From Gemmatimonas phototrophica (GTDB taxonomy: Bacteria > Gemmatimonadota > Gemmatimonadetes > Gemmatimonadales > Gemmatimonadaceae): a stretch of DNA of 64,000 nt. Made by a program: the position numbers and the translations under genes. Under the pieces are notes generated by a model. The model ran no database searches. It was given only the letters and a program-made list of their open reading frames with translations, and was not told the origin of the DNA. Location of the stretch: the NCBI RefSeq assembly GCF_000695095.2, contig NZ_CP011454.1:2604001-2668000 (forward strand), in the 5' to 3' direction. Of this stretch, positions 52,353-61,875 are shown in pieces; within the stretch, counting starts at the first letter, position 1; the number at the start of each line of letters is the position of its first letter.

Positions 52353-52440
52353 CAGGTCAGACTCCGAAAGCGGAGTTGAGGGTGAGTTGTCTGGACTGAG
52401 ACCCGGCAGAGGCCGGATCCGTTGCCATCGAGGGAAACTG

Positions 52441-55400
52441 TCAGGGAACGAGAGCCTTGAGAGCGCGGATCAGTCCCTCGAGCATCTCCGCGCCGCCCAA
52501 ACGGGTGAGTTTGAGGGCGAGGGGCTGCGCACGGCGAACATCCACCTGGAATTGTACCCCGTGGAATGCCGCCGAGAGCCCCTTGAGTCGCGGAACTGCA
52601 TCAGCCCTGAAAGTAACACGGGCCTCCGAGGCGCGCACAAGCACCCCCTCCACCCCGAGGGAGGCGCCAATGACCCGCAGGAGGGCACTGCCAAAGAGGG
52701 CGTCGGCCGGTGCCGGGAGGGCACCGAAGCGGTCACGCACCTCTCCCTTGAGTGACTCTATGGCCGCCGGGTCGCGCAACGCCGTGAGACGGCGGTACAC
52801 ATCCAGCTTGGCCTCCTGGGAGGCGATATAGTCGTCTGGGAGGTACGACGGGAAGTCCAGCGTGACATCGGCCGGAATCCACGACTTCTGCCCACCGTCG
52901 TCGGAGAGCTGCCGCACGGTTTCGTCGAGCAGCCGCAGATAGAGGTCGAACCCCACCGAATGCACAAAGCCGGACTGCTCGGGGCCCAGCAGATTGCCGG
53001 CGCCGCGCAGTTCGAGGTCCTTCAGGGCCACCCGGTAGCCGGCCCCCAGTTCCGTATGGTGCTCCAGCACCGCCAGGCGGCGCTCGGCGTCTTCGTCCAC
53101 CCGGTCGGGGACCAGCAGATAGCAGTAGGCCCGTCGGTGTGAGCGACCCACCCGGCCCCGCAACTGATACAGCTGCGCCAATCCCAGGTGGTCGGCCCGG
53201 TTCACGAACATGGTGTTCGCGTTGGGCACATCCAGCCCGCTTTCCACAATCAGGGTAGAGACGAGGATGTCCACCTCCCCCTCCACGAACTGCCGCATGA
53301 TCTTCTCGAGCTCCCGCTCCTTCATCTGCCCGTGGCCCACGGCCACCCGGGCCCGGGGCACCACCCGCCGCAGATGATCGGCAATGGCCTCAATGGTCTC
53401 AATGCGGTTGTGCACGAAGAACACCTGCCCACCACGATCGAGCTCGCGGGAGATCGCCTCTTCAATGAGCGCGTCGTCAAACGGCTCCACAAAGGTGAGC
53501 ACCGGCGAGCGGTCGCGCGGTGCCGTTTGCATGAGCGTCAAGTCGCGCAGCCCGGCCAGCGACTGGTGTAGCGTACGCGGAATGGGCGTGGCCGTGAGCG
53601 TGAGCACGTCGGTGGAGAGCTTGAGCTGCTTGAGCCGCTCCTTGTGCTTCACGCCAAAGCGGTGCTCTTCGTCCACGACAATCAGTCCCAGCTCGGCGAA
53701 CTCCACATCAGGGCTGAGCAACCGATGCGTGCCAATGATGATGTCGACCTGTTTCTTCTTGAGCTTCTCGACAATGACCGCTTGTTCCTTGGCGGTCTGA
53801 AAGCGACTCATCACTTCCACCACCACCGGGAAGTCGGCCAGCCGGTCACCAAAGCTGCGCGCGTGCTGTTCGGCCAAGATGGTGGTAGGCACCAGCACGG
53901 CCACCTGTCGCCCGCCCTGCACCGCCTTGAAGGCGGCGCGGATGGCAATTTCCGTTTTGCCGTAGCCTACGTCGCCCACGAGCAAACGATCCATGGGGCG
54001 TTCGCCCTCGAGGTCGCGCTTTACATCCTCGGTAGCTTTGCGCTGGTCGGGGGTGTCTTCAAACAGGAAGCTGCTTTCAAGCTGCCGCTGCCAGGCGCCG
54101 TCGGCGCCGTGTGAGGGACGCGTGGTCACCTTGCGACGCGCGTACAGCTGCAGCAGCTCCTGCGTCATTTCCAGAATGGCCATGCGCGTCTTTTCGCGCT
54201 GCGCCTTCCACTTGTTGCCCCCCAGCTTGTGCAACCGCGGCGCCGGCGCGTCTTCCGACACGTCGTTGGCACTGCGGTAGCGTTCAATCTGGTCAATGCG
54301 GTACAGCGGCACGTTCAGGCGGTCACCACCCTCGTACTCAATGACCGCGCTTTCAATGGTGCTTTCGCGAACAAAGATCTTTTCAATGCCGCGATAAATA
54401 CCAATGCCGTGCTCAAGGTGCACCACATAGTCGCCGGGCTTGAGCGCGCCCAGTGACTCCAGCGACGCCCCGGTGCTGTAGCGGCGCGTACGACGCAGGC
54501 GGCGGTCACGACGGAAGATTTCGTGATCGGTAAGGACACGCACCACGTTGGGTACAATGAACCCACCGCCCAGCACGCCAATGGCCAGCGACGCGGCCAA
54601 GGGGCCGTCTTCACCCAGCAGCTCTTCCAGACGTTCGGCCTGCCCCGCGTTGTCACACAGAATGACCGTGTGCAATCCGTCGCGCTGCAAGCGACGCAGC
54701 ACCCTCAGGTCACGCGAGATGGTTTCCGGATTGCGCACCGGGAACGCGACATCGGGCTCGGGGCCCGTTGGCGCGAGATCGGCCGCGTTGCTGCTCGCGG
54801 CTTTCTGCGGCGGCGGATTGAAACGCAGCGTGCCAAAGCGGGCCAGCGTGCTGGCCATAACCGGCGGCTCCACAAACAGCCGGTCGCGATGCGTGTACTC
54901 TTCGCCGCGGCGCAGCGCCAGCTCAATGTGGTGCTTGGCCTCGTCCCACGTGCGCACCAACTCCGGCAGCACACTGCTGCCAGCGGGCATCACCACCAGC
55001 GAGTCCGACGGCCACAGCTCGGGGAGCGTGACGCGTTCGTCGGTGTCTTCGGCGGCCTGCACCCGGCCATCCACCGGGAGCACCAGCGCTAGCTCAGCGT
55101 CGCGCGTGCTACGCTGCGTGTTCAGATCAAAGTGGCGCAACTCGACAATGTCATCGCCCCAGAACTCGAGGCGCACGGGTTCGGCCATACCGAACGAGTA
55201 GATGTCGAAGATGCCGCCGCGCACACTGAACTGCGCCACGTCTTCCACCATGGGCACGCGCTCAAAGCCGATGCTTTCGAGGTGCGTGGCCAGGTCTTCC
55301 GGTCGACGCACATCACCCTTGCGGAGCTCCAGCCGAGCCCCGCTGAGGGCCGCGGGAAGTGCGGTGCGTTCCAGCACGGCACGGGCGGTGGTGAGCAGAA

Positions 55401-55752
55401 TGCGCACGCCGCTGCGGCCCAGCTTTTCCAGCGTTTCCACCCGTTCTCCGGCCACCTCGGCGTGGGGCTCCACTTCGCCAAACCCTTCCCGCGGCGGGTA
55501 CAGCGCGACGGGCACATCGTCCACCAGCGACTGCAAGTCGGCCAGCCAGCGCTCGGCGTCGCCCACCTGGTCGGTAATGACCACCACCAGTCGCTGCGGC
55601 AGGGCGCGCGCAAGGGCGGCCACCAGTACCGCATCAGACGAACCGGCAAGGCCACCAACACGAAGAGACCCACCCGGACCGGGGAGGGTCTTGAGCACAC
55701 GATCGAAGGCGGACAGCCCGGCGATCGCGTCCAGCAGACGTGGAAGTCCCAT
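52441..55752 (-). CDS. mfd: Transcription-repair coupling factor Mfd
   Basis: Mfd removes stalled RNA polymerase and recruits UvrA to lesions. At 1103 aa it shows, in order, the UvrB-homology region (about 20-330), the RNAP-interaction domain (about 430-500, LKPGDYVVHLEHGIGIYRG), and the RecG-like helicase: Walker A GDVGYGKTEIA (about 592-602), LVPTTILAEQH, DEEHRFGV, ATPIPRTL, VHNRIETI, STLIVESGLDVPNANT and LYQLRGRVGRS. The TRCF C-terminal domain of about 950-1060 (VGFDLYLRLLDETVRQL region upstream) follows. The ATG at 55752 is the plausible start. Transcribed toward the foldases, 88 bases away. Confidence 0.95.
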   Translation of the reverse strand: MGLPRLLDAIAGLSAFDRVLKTLPGPGGSLRVGGLAGSSDAVLVAALARALPQRLVVVITDQVGDAERWLADLQSLVDDVPVALYPPREGFGEVEPHAEVAGERVETLEKLGRSGVRILLTTARAVLERTALPAALSGARLELRKGDVRRPEDLATHLESIGFERVPMVEDVAQFSVRGGIFDIYSFGMAEPVRLEFWGDDIVELRHFDLNTQRSTRDAELALVLPVDGRVQAAEDTDERVTLPELWPSDSLVVMPAGSSVLPELVRTWDEAKHHIELALRRGEEYTHRDRLFVEPPVMASTLARFGTLRFNPPPQKAASSNAADLAPTGPEPDVAFPVRNPETISRDLRVLRRLQRDGLHTVILCDNAGQAERLEELLGEDGPLAASLAIGVLGGGFIVPNVVRVLTDHEIFRRDRRLRRTRRYSTGASLESLGALKPGDYVVHLEHGIGIYRGIEKIFVRESTIESAVIEYEGGDRLNVPLYRIDQIERYRSANDVSEDAPAPRLHKLGGNKWKAQREKTRMAILEMTQELLQLYARRKVTTRPSHGADGAWQRQLESSFLFEDTPDQRKATEDVKRDLEGERPMDRLLVGDVGYGKTEIAIRAAFKAVQGGRQVAVLVPTTILAEQHARSFGDRLADFPVVVEVMSRFQTAKEQAVIVEKLKKKQVDIIIGTHRLLSPDVEFAELGLIVVDEEHRFGVKHKERLKQLKLSTDVLTLTATPIPRTLHQSLAGLRDLTLMQTAPRDRSPVLTFVEPFDDALIEEAISRELDRGGQVFFVHNRIETIEAIADHLRRVVPRARVAVGHGQMKERELEKIMRQFVEGEVDILVSTLIVESGLDVPNANTMFVNRADHLGLAQLYQLRGRVGRSHRRAYCYLLVPDRVDEDAERRLAVLEHHTELGAGYRVALKDLELRGAGNLLGPEQSGFVHSVGFDLYLRLLDETVRQLSDDGGQKSWIPADVTLDFPSYLPDDYIASQEAKLDVYRRLTALRDPAAIESLKGEVRDRFGALPAPADALFGSALLRVIGASLGVEGVLVRASEARVTFRADAVPRLKGLSAAFHGVQFQVDVRRAQPLALKLTRLGGAEMLEGLIRALKALVP

Positions 55753-55799
55753 CTACAACCTGATACCTGAAAAAAAGCTGAACGGCTGAGCCACCATTT

Positions 55800-55830
55800 C
55801 TGCTCCCTGCACCCTGCTCCCTGCAACCTG
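55800..55830. repeat. Tandem CTGCTCCCTGCA repeats before mfd
   Basis: CTGCTCCCTGCA occurs twice (55800-55811, 55814-55825) with a 14-base period, followed by ACCTG, in the 83-base gap between the BatA-like gene and mfd. It looks like degenerate simple repeat of dispersed type. Confidence 0.5.
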
Positions 55831-55835
55831 CGCCA

Positions 55836-57740
55836 CTACCGCCCGCTGATGTACGCCTCGGCCAGCAGTGCGAGTAATGCCAGTGCAAGGAAGGGTATCA
55901 GCAACGCCTGTCCGGCGGCACGGGAGAACACCGCCTCCTTCCACCCGGCTGATGACGCGGTGGCCGACACGTCGCGACCGGACACCAGCCCCGCCAGCAG
56001 GGCCGGCGCGTTGGCGGTATCGGCCCCCAGCCCCGCGGCGTCAGACTCCGACGGCTCGCCGTTCACCACCAGCGCCCCAATGCGGGCGGCCTGCCGCCGC
56101 AAGAAGTAGACACCGGCCTGTCCCGGCACGGTGAGCCGGTCGCCGGAGACGGAGAGCAATGAACCATCGGGTCGCTCGAGGGCAGTGACATCGCGCATGC
56201 CGGTCACCACCTGCCCCGGCGTGACCTCCAGCAGACGCCCGTCATCACCCAACCGCCGGGCCAGCGCCTCCAGCACCCACGGAACGAACGAGGCATCGAG
56301 CGGCAAGTCGGTGGCCTCCGGCTCAATGGGCGACCCCATGAGCACATACCCGTCGCCGGCCACCACCCAGGGCGCACCGCCGGCGGTGGCAATGGTATCG
56401 GGCGTTGATGGCTGCCCACGCTCCTGCTCCCCCGGTGAGTACACCAGCGGATAACGCAACCGCACAGGGGTGCCGTCAAAGGCACGGGCCGACGGCGTGG
56501 TGGTGTCGGGAGCGCCGCCGCGGGCCGGCACGCGCGCCAGCACCTGCGACCGGGCTATGGCCCCAAAGCGCCACGGGATACCCAGCCGTTCGAGCTGACG
56601 GTTGGCTTCTCCCAACGCAATGGGATCGCGCGGGGCCGACAGCAGCACCGGCAGGCGCAACCCGGCCGCCTCAGCGCTGCTTACTGTCACCACGCGAGGA
56701 TCCCCTTCACGACCGCGGGCCAGACGACCTTCGTCAACGAGGGTGCCTAGCGCAGCACCAAGAAAGGCCCCGCCCTCCCCGCGCACACTGACTGTTGGTG
56801 GAGGCGCCACCCGCACGGCAAACCAGCGGGTATCGTCGGCGCGCAACGCATCGGCGTCGAGCTCTACACTGCCACGCACCCATCCGGTGCTGGCACTCGC
56901 CAGTCGCGAAGTCACCCGAGACGGCGCTTCCAGCGTGGCCGGCGGCACCACCCCTCGCGCGACCGTGCGACCATCCAGCGACAGGCGCCAAGCCGCCGAG
57001 TCGGACGAGGTAATGGCCAATGTCACGGCACCGCCCGGCGTCCAGCGCACGGGGTCGGGGGTGGCCTGTACCACGGCACGATTGCGAGCGAGGGCCACGC
57101 TGTGACGGAGCAGCAGCACCGGCACATCGGCGGCGTTTACCACCGAGTCGCCGCGAAAGGTGCTGCGCTGTCCGTCGCTGACCATGGCCACCACGGGGGT
57201 ACGCGGGGTGCCGCTACGGGCCAAGCCCACGGCGCGGCGGGTCGCGGCGGCCAAGTCGCCACGACCTCCCAATGGCGTGAGGGCGTCCAGTCCGGCCAGC
57301 AACGCCGAGGGGGCGCCTCCAATGACGCGACCATCAGCGGTGACAATCCAGGCGCGATCGTCGCTGGTAAGGTCGCTCACCAACTTGCGGGCATCGGCGC
57401 GCAGACTGTCGAACAGCACGCGCCCGTCCTGCACCACGCCGGCACTGAGCGAGTTGTCGAGCACGATGGCCACGGCAATGGGCGCGTGCCCTACGCCCAC
57501 CAGCCGGGCAATGGGGCGCGCGGCGGCGAGCGCAATGGCAATGACGGCGAGCAGGCGCAGCAGCAGCAACAGCCGGTTGCGCAGCTTGAGATCCTTGCTG
57601 TGCTCCTGCTCCATGCGCTCGAGATAGCGCACCGCGGGAAAGTCCACCACGCGGCCCACCCGTCGGCGCAGTAGGTGCACGAGGAGCGGCACGCCGGCCA
57701 GGACGGCGAGGGCGAGGAAGGCGGGGGCTAGAAACGCCAT
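55836..57740 (-). CDS. BatA-like membrane protein (aerotolerance-type N-terminus)
   Basis: A 634-aa membrane protein. It opens with the BatA-type N-terminal domain: a first helix at about 4-22, the RRRVGRVVDFPAVRYL segment, then a helix at about 55-75. A VWA-like region of about 88-215 follows: AIVLDNSLSAGVVQDG holds a DxSxS-like MIDAS motif (DNSLS), with VAMVSDGQRS the later acidic element. The rest is beta-rich, and a single helix closes the protein (about 610-632, LLIPFLALALLALLAEAY). It is usual next to DUF58 and MoxR genes; DUF58 lies 21 bases upstream, but no MoxR ATPase is in the window. Function in envelope stress is suggested by family only. Confidence 0.83.
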   Translation of the reverse strand: MAFLAPAFLALAVLAGVPLLVHLLRRRVGRVVDFPAVRYLERMEQEHSKDLKLRNRLLLLLRLLAVIAIALAAARPIARLVGVGHAPIAVAIVLDNSLSAGVVQDGRVLFDSLRADARKLVSDLTSDDRAWIVTADGRVIGGAPSALLAGLDALTPLGGRGDLAAATRRAVGLARSGTPRTPVVAMVSDGQRSTFRGDSVVNAADVPVLLLRHSVALARNRAVVQATPDPVRWTPGGAVTLAITSSDSAAWRLSLDGRTVARGVVPPATLEAPSRVTSRLASASTGWVRGSVELDADALRADDTRWFAVRVAPPPTVSVRGEGGAFLGAALGTLVDEGRLARGREGDPRVVTVSSAEAAGLRLPVLLSAPRDPIALGEANRQLERLGIPWRFGAIARSQVLARVPARGGAPDTTTPSARAFDGTPVRLRYPLVYSPGEQERGQPSTPDTIATAGGAPWVVAGDGYVLMGSPIEPEATDLPLDASFVPWVLEALARRLGDDGRLLEVTPGQVVTGMRDVTALERPDGSLLSVSGDRLTVPGQAGVYFLRRQAARIGALVVNGEPSESDAAGLGADTANAPALLAGLVSGRDVSATASSAGWKEAVFSRAAGQALLIPFLALALLALLAEAYISGR

Positions 57741-57761
57741 GTCAACTCAGAAGGGATCAAC

Positions 57762-58670
57762 TCACACCATCGCGCCGCGCCCATTCACGCCTACCAGATG
57801 GCGCAACGGACGGCCGAATGGTTCATCGGTATAGGCCAGTGCGTAGCGGGCGCCGGCGCGTCCCAATGCGGCCCGCCAGTCGTCGAGCGCTTCGGTAACA
57901 GTCGTGCGATAGGTGGCCCGCACATCGCCCGGGCTGGCCGGCACCTGCGCGCCCGATTCGGGGTCGCGATACAGCGCTTCCCCGCCCTCCGGGAAATCGC
58001 GTTCGGCGGGGTCCATGATGTGCAGCACCAGCACCTCGTGTCCGCGGGCGCGCAGGGTGCGAGCGGCGTCGGCGGTGGGGGTAGGGTCGGTGAGCAGGTC
58101 GCTGAGCAGCACCACAAAGCCCGGGCGGCGCACGAGCTTACCGGCGGCCATGAGGGCGTCGGCCACATTGGACTCGCTCCCGCCGCCCGGCTCGCTGAAG
58201 GCGGCCATGAGCCGCCGCCACTGGGTGCGCTGCGAACGTGGCGGCACCACATCGCGCAGCGAGGCATCGAAGCGCACGAGGCCTACGGCATCGCGCTGAC
58301 GGAGGAGCAAGAGCGCCATGGCGCTGGCCAGCCGTTCGGCGTAGGCCAGCTTCGTGAGACGGGTCGGGTCGCCGGTCCACTGCATGGAGGCGCTCACGTC
58401 GAGCACCAGCATGGCGCGGGCGTTGGTCTCTTCTTCGAACTGCTTGACTACCCAGCGGTCGGCACGACCGGCAATGCGCCAGTCCAGGTAGCGCAGGTCG
58501 TCCCCGGGCATGTACGGCCGGTGCTCGGCGAACTCCACGCTGAAGCCCTTGCGGGGGGAGCGGTGGAGCCCCGTGATGAACCCGTCTACGACCCACCGGG
58601 CCACGAGCTCAAGCTGCCCAAGGGCAGCCAGGACGGCGGGGTCGAGTTGGTCGGCGCGGGGTTGGCTCAT
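57762..58670 (-). CDS. DUF58 domain protein
   Basis: A 302-aa VWA-related protein. The DUF58 signature appears: GLHRSPRKGFSVEFAEHRPYMPGDDLRYLDWRIAGR is at about 36-70, then the MIDAS-like DVSASM (about 93-98) and a further VLLSDLLTDP. Genes of this type accompany MoxR AAA+ ATPases and BatA proteins and probably help MoxR assemble or activate a substrate; the mechanism is unproven. Stop-to-start distance to the BatA-like gene is 21 bases. It is divergent from lepA across the repeat-rich region at 58671-59016. The start is ATG 58670. Confidence 0.88.
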   Translation of the reverse strand: MSQPRADQLDPAVLAALGQLELVARWVVDGFITGLHRSPRKGFSVEFAEHRPYMPGDDLRYLDWRIAGRADRWVVKQFEEETNARAMLVLDVSASMQWTGDPTRLTKLAYAERLASAMALLLLRQRDAVGLVRFDASLRDVVPPRSQRTQWRRLMAAFSEPGGGSESNVADALMAAGKLVRRPGFVVLLSDLLTDPTPTADAARTLRARGHEVLVLHIMDPAERDFPEGGEALYRDPESGAQVPASPGDVRATYRTTVTEALDDWRAALGRAGARYALAYTDEPFGRPLRHLVGVNGRGAMV

Positions 58671-58746
58671 GTGGGAAGAGTACGCGGGGAGCGGGGTTTT
58701 CGCTTAGGGGGAGCATTGGAAGTGGAGGGTCCCACGCCGGAAACCA

Positions 58747-58907
58747 AACTGACCACTGCAAACTTCAACTGAAAACTGACGACTCGAACTGGAAACTCAG
58801 GACTCTTGGCCGTGTTCGGGACACCGGGCTCACGCTGAGCGGGTATCCGGGCCGGGAAGTTTTGAGTTTTCAGTTGGAGTTTTCAGTGGTCAGTTGGAGT
58901 TTTCAGT
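58747..58907. repeat. Long inverted repeat upstream of lepA with tandem 20-bp units
   Basis: Arms 58747-58777 and 58865-58895 match at 29 of 31 positions in inverted orientation, separated by 87 bases. The right arm also contains two exact copies of CAGTTGGAGTTTTCAGT 20 bases apart (58871-58887, 58891-58907). It fills the 346-base divergent region between DUF58 and lepA, where no gene is seen. Confidence 0.75.
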
Positions 58908-59016
58908 CTTCAGTGTAAGCTGGCCACAGCCAGTGCCCCCGCCCCCCGCCCCCTGCTATCTTTATAGGTTATCCGGGATTTCCTGCCCGGACCGGTTCCT
59001 TCAGCAAGGCAATCCG

Positions 59017-60813
59017 TTGGATCTCAGTCACATCCGCAACTTCTGCATCGTCGCGCACATCGATCACGGCAAGTCCACGCTCGCGGACCGCTTGATCGAA
59101 AAAACCGGCACCCTGCAGAAGCGTGAAATGAAGTCGCAGGTGCTCGACACGCTCGATCTTGAGCGGGAACGCGGCATCACGATCAAGCTGAACGCCGTGC
59201 GCATGAGCTACACGGCGGGCGACGGGCAGAGCTACGAGCTCAACCTCATCGACACCCCGGGTCACGTGGACTTCACGTACGAGGTGTCGCGGTCGCTGGC
59301 CGCCTGTGAGGGTGCCATTCTGGTGGTGGACGCGTCACAGGGCATTCAGGCCCAGACGCTCTCCAATCTGTTTCTGGCCATGGACGCCGGGCTCGAAATC
59401 ATCCCGGTGCTCAACAAGATCGACCTGCCGGGCGCGGAGCCGGAACGCCGCCGCCAGGAAGTGGTGGACCTCATTGGCTGCATGCCGGAAGACGTGCTTT
59501 GCGTGAGCGGCAAGGAAGGCACCGGCGTACCGGAGCTGCTGGAAGAAATCGTGAAGCGTGTGCCGCACCCCAAGGGCGACCTCAAGGGCCCCTTGCGCGC
59601 GCTCATTTTCGATTCGTACTACGACAAGTACCGTGGTGCCATTCCCAGCATCCGCGTGGTGGACGGCGAGCTTCGCAAGGGGATGAAGATCACCTTCGGC
59701 GTGTCGGACAACATCTACGAAGTGGCCGAAGTTGGGTATTTGCAACTTCGTCAGGTGCCCACGGACGCCCTGCGCGCCGGTGAAGTGGGTTACGTGCTGG
59801 CCGCCGTACGCTCGGTGCGCGAAACGCGCGCCGGCGACACGATTTTTGACCAGGACAACCGCGCGCCCGAAGCGCTGCCCGGCTACCAGGAAGTCAAGTC
59901 GTTCGTGTTCGCGGGCATCTATCCCACCGACACCACGCAGTACGAAACGCTGCGCGACGCGCTAGAGAAGATGAAGCTCAACGACGCCTCGCTGCAGTAC
60001 GAACCGGAAACGTCCACGGCGCTCGGCTTCGGCTTCCGCTGCGGCTTTTTGGGACTGCTGCACATGGAAATCGTGCAGGAGCGTCTGGAGCGTGAGTACG
60101 ATCTCGACCTCGTCACCACGGTGCCGAGCGTGGAGTATCACGTGGAGAAGACCGACGGCACCGAGATGCTGGTGGAGAACCCGGCGCTCATGCCGCCATC
60201 GGTACTCATTCAGAAGGTTGAAGAGCCGTACGTTCGCGCGCGCATCATGTGCCCCACCGACTACATCGGGCCCATCATGACGCTCGGCATGGAGCGGCGT
60301 GGCATTTACAAGAACTTGCGCTACCTCGACACGGTACGCGTGGAGCTCGACTGGGAATTCCCCCTCGGCGAAATCATTCTCGACTTCTTCGACAAGATGA
60401 AGACGGTGAGCCGCGGGTATGCCTCGCTCGACTACGAAATGCTGGAGTACCGCCCCAGCGATCTCGTGCGCCTCGACATGCTCATCAACGGCGACGCGAT
60501 CGACGCGTTCTCCGTGATCGTGCACAAGGACAAGGCCTACGAGTGGGGTCGCAAGGTGGCGGAGAAGCTCAAGGAGCTCATTCCGCGGCAGCTGTTCGAA
60601 GTGGCCATTCAGGCCACCATCGGGCAGAAGGTCATTGCGCGTGAAACCGTGAAGCCGCTCCGAAAGGACGTGCTGGCCAAGTGCTACGGCGGCGACATTT
60701 CGCGGAAGCGCAAGCTGCTCGAGAAGCAGAAGGAAGGAAAGAAGCGCATGAAGCAGGTGGGCAGCGTGGAGATTCCGCAGGAAGCGTTCTTGGCGGTACT
60801 GCAGGTCGATTGA
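59017..60813 (+). CDS. lepA: Elongation factor 4 (back-translocating GTPase LepA)
   Basis: A conserved translational GTPase acting on stalled or misassembled ribosomes. At 598 aa from TTG 59017: G1 [14 protein letters not shown], switch [14 protein letters not shown]3 [16 protein letters not shown]4 NKIDLPGA, then domains II, III, V and the LepA-specific C-terminal domain with [41 protein letters not shown] chose TTG because it follows CAGCAAGGCAATCC and gives the family N-terminus [16 protein letters not shown]; the ATG at 58894 would translate the repeat region. The heptosyltransferase starts 3 bases after its stop. Confidence 0.95.
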   Translation: MDLSHIRNFCIVAHIDHGKSTLADRLIEKTGTLQKREMKSQVLDTLDLERERGITIKLNAVRMSYTAGDGQSYELNLIDTPGHVDFTYEVSRSLAACEGAILVVDASQGIQAQTLSNLFLAMDAGLEIIPVLNKIDLPGAEPERRRQEVVDLIGCMPEDVLCVSGKEGTGVPELLEEIVKRVPHPKGDLKGPLRALIFDSYYDKYRGAIPSIRVVDGELRKGMKITFGVSDNIYEVAEVGYLQLRQVPTDALRAGEVGYVLAAVRSVRETRAGDTIFDQDNRAPEALPGYQEVKSFVFAGIYPTDTTQYETLRDALEKMKLNDASLQYEPETSTALGFGFRCGFLGLLHMEIVQERLEREYDLDLVTTVPSVEYHVEKTDGTEMLVENPALMPPSVLIQKVEEPYVRARIMCPTDYIGPIMTLGMERRGIYKNLRYLDTVRVELDWEFPLGEIILDFFDKMKTVSRGYASLDYEMLEYRPSDLVRLDMLINGDAIDAFSVIVHKDKAYEWGRKVAEKLKELIPRQLFEVAIQATIGQKVIARETVKPLRKDVLAKCYGGDISRKRKLLEKQKEGKKRMKQVGSVEIPQEAFLAVLQVD

Positions 60814-60816
60814 TCA

Positions 60817-61875
60817 GTGCCTGTCTCTGCGGTACTACAAACATCTTTCCTGGGTGACATGGTCCTCACCACCCCGCTCCTTGAGCGGTTGGCTGGTGAG
60901 GGCCTTGTGCATGTAGTGGCCACGCCGGCCAATGCGGCCGTGCTCGCCAATCACCCGGCGGTGGCGAGTGTCATTGTGTTCGACAAGCGAGGCGCCGATC
61001 GCGGGTGGAGGGGGTTGCGGCGCGTTGCCGAGCGGCTACGAAGCGTAGGAGCGCAGCGCGCCTATCTCGCGCAGGGCTCAAATCGTACGGCGGCGCTGGC
61101 CTGGCTGGCGCGCATCCCGGAGCGCATTGGCTTCGAGACCAGTGGTGGCAAGCTGTTTACCACACGCCGGGTGCCTTACAACCGCACGCAGCACCATGCC
61201 GCCCGTCTGTGGCAACTGGCCAATCCCCTGGGGCACGATGGCACGCTCCCGGAGCCACTCCGGCCTTCTTTGTATCCCGGCGCGTCCGATACGGCGGCGG
61301 TTGAGGCCCTCCTGCGTGCATATCAGGTGGCCCCTGGCACCTCCTTGCTGGCACTCGCCCCCGGGAGCGTATGGGCCACCAAACGTTGGCCCAGCTTTGC
61401 GGCGCTGGCCACCGCGCTGGTGCAGCGCATTGACGGCGCCAGTCACGGCACGGCCGAACGGGTGGTGGTGCTGGGAGCTGCCGGCGACGCCCCATTGGCG
61501 GCCGAGATTGCCCGTGCGGTTTACGAGGTTGGCGGACCACCGGTGATCGACGCCACCGGCAAGCTGTCGCTGCTCGGGTCGGCAGCCCTGTTATCCCGCT
61601 GTCGGGTGCTCATCACGAATGACTCGGCCCCGCTGCACTTGGCCAGTGCCATGAATACCCCTACCGTGGCGCTCTTTGGCCCGACCGTCCCCGGTATGGG
61701 CTTCGGGCCACTGGCCGAGCAGCAGGTGGTTCTTGGCCGCAAGGAGCTCTCCTGCCGCCCCTGTCATGCCCATGGGCCCCAACAGTGTCCGCTGGGGCAC
61801 TGGAAGTGTATGCGTGACCTCGCTCCCCAGGATGTGGCCCACGCCGTGCTCGAGTTGGCGCATTCGGGAGGCTAG
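60817..61875 (+). CDS. GT9 heptosyltransferase-family protein
   Basis: A 352-aa glycosyltransferase family 9 member. Opening PVSAVLQTSFLGDMVLTTPLLERL carries the family SFLGDxVLTTP motif. The C-terminal domain contains LALAPGSVWATKRWP (nucleotide-sugar contact), LITNDSAPLHLASAM and TVALFGPT. The DLA-containing C-terminus fits ADP-heptose:LPS heptosyltransferase (WaaF/RfaF type), hence an LPS inner core and a Gram-negative envelope. The start is GTG 60817, since the family motif precedes the first Met. It is probably co-transcribed with lepA. It ends with a TAG that overlaps the stop of the convergent gene. Confidence 0.85.
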   Translation: MPVSAVLQTSFLGDMVLTTPLLERLAGEGLVHVVATPANAAVLANHPAVASVIVFDKRGADRGWRGLRRVAERLRSVGAQRAYLAQGSNRTAALAWLARIPERIGFETSGGKLFTTRRVPYNRTQHHAARLWQLANPLGHDGTLPEPLRPSLYPGASDTAAVEALLRAYQVAPGTSLLALAPGSVWATKRWPSFAALATALVQRIDGASHGTAERVVVLGAAGDAPLAAEIARAVYEVGGPPVIDATGKLSLLGSAALLSRCRVLITNDSAPLHLASAMNTPTVALFGPTVPGMGFGPLAEQQVVLGRKELSCRPCHAHGPQQCPLGHWKCMRDLAPQDVAHAVLELAHSGG

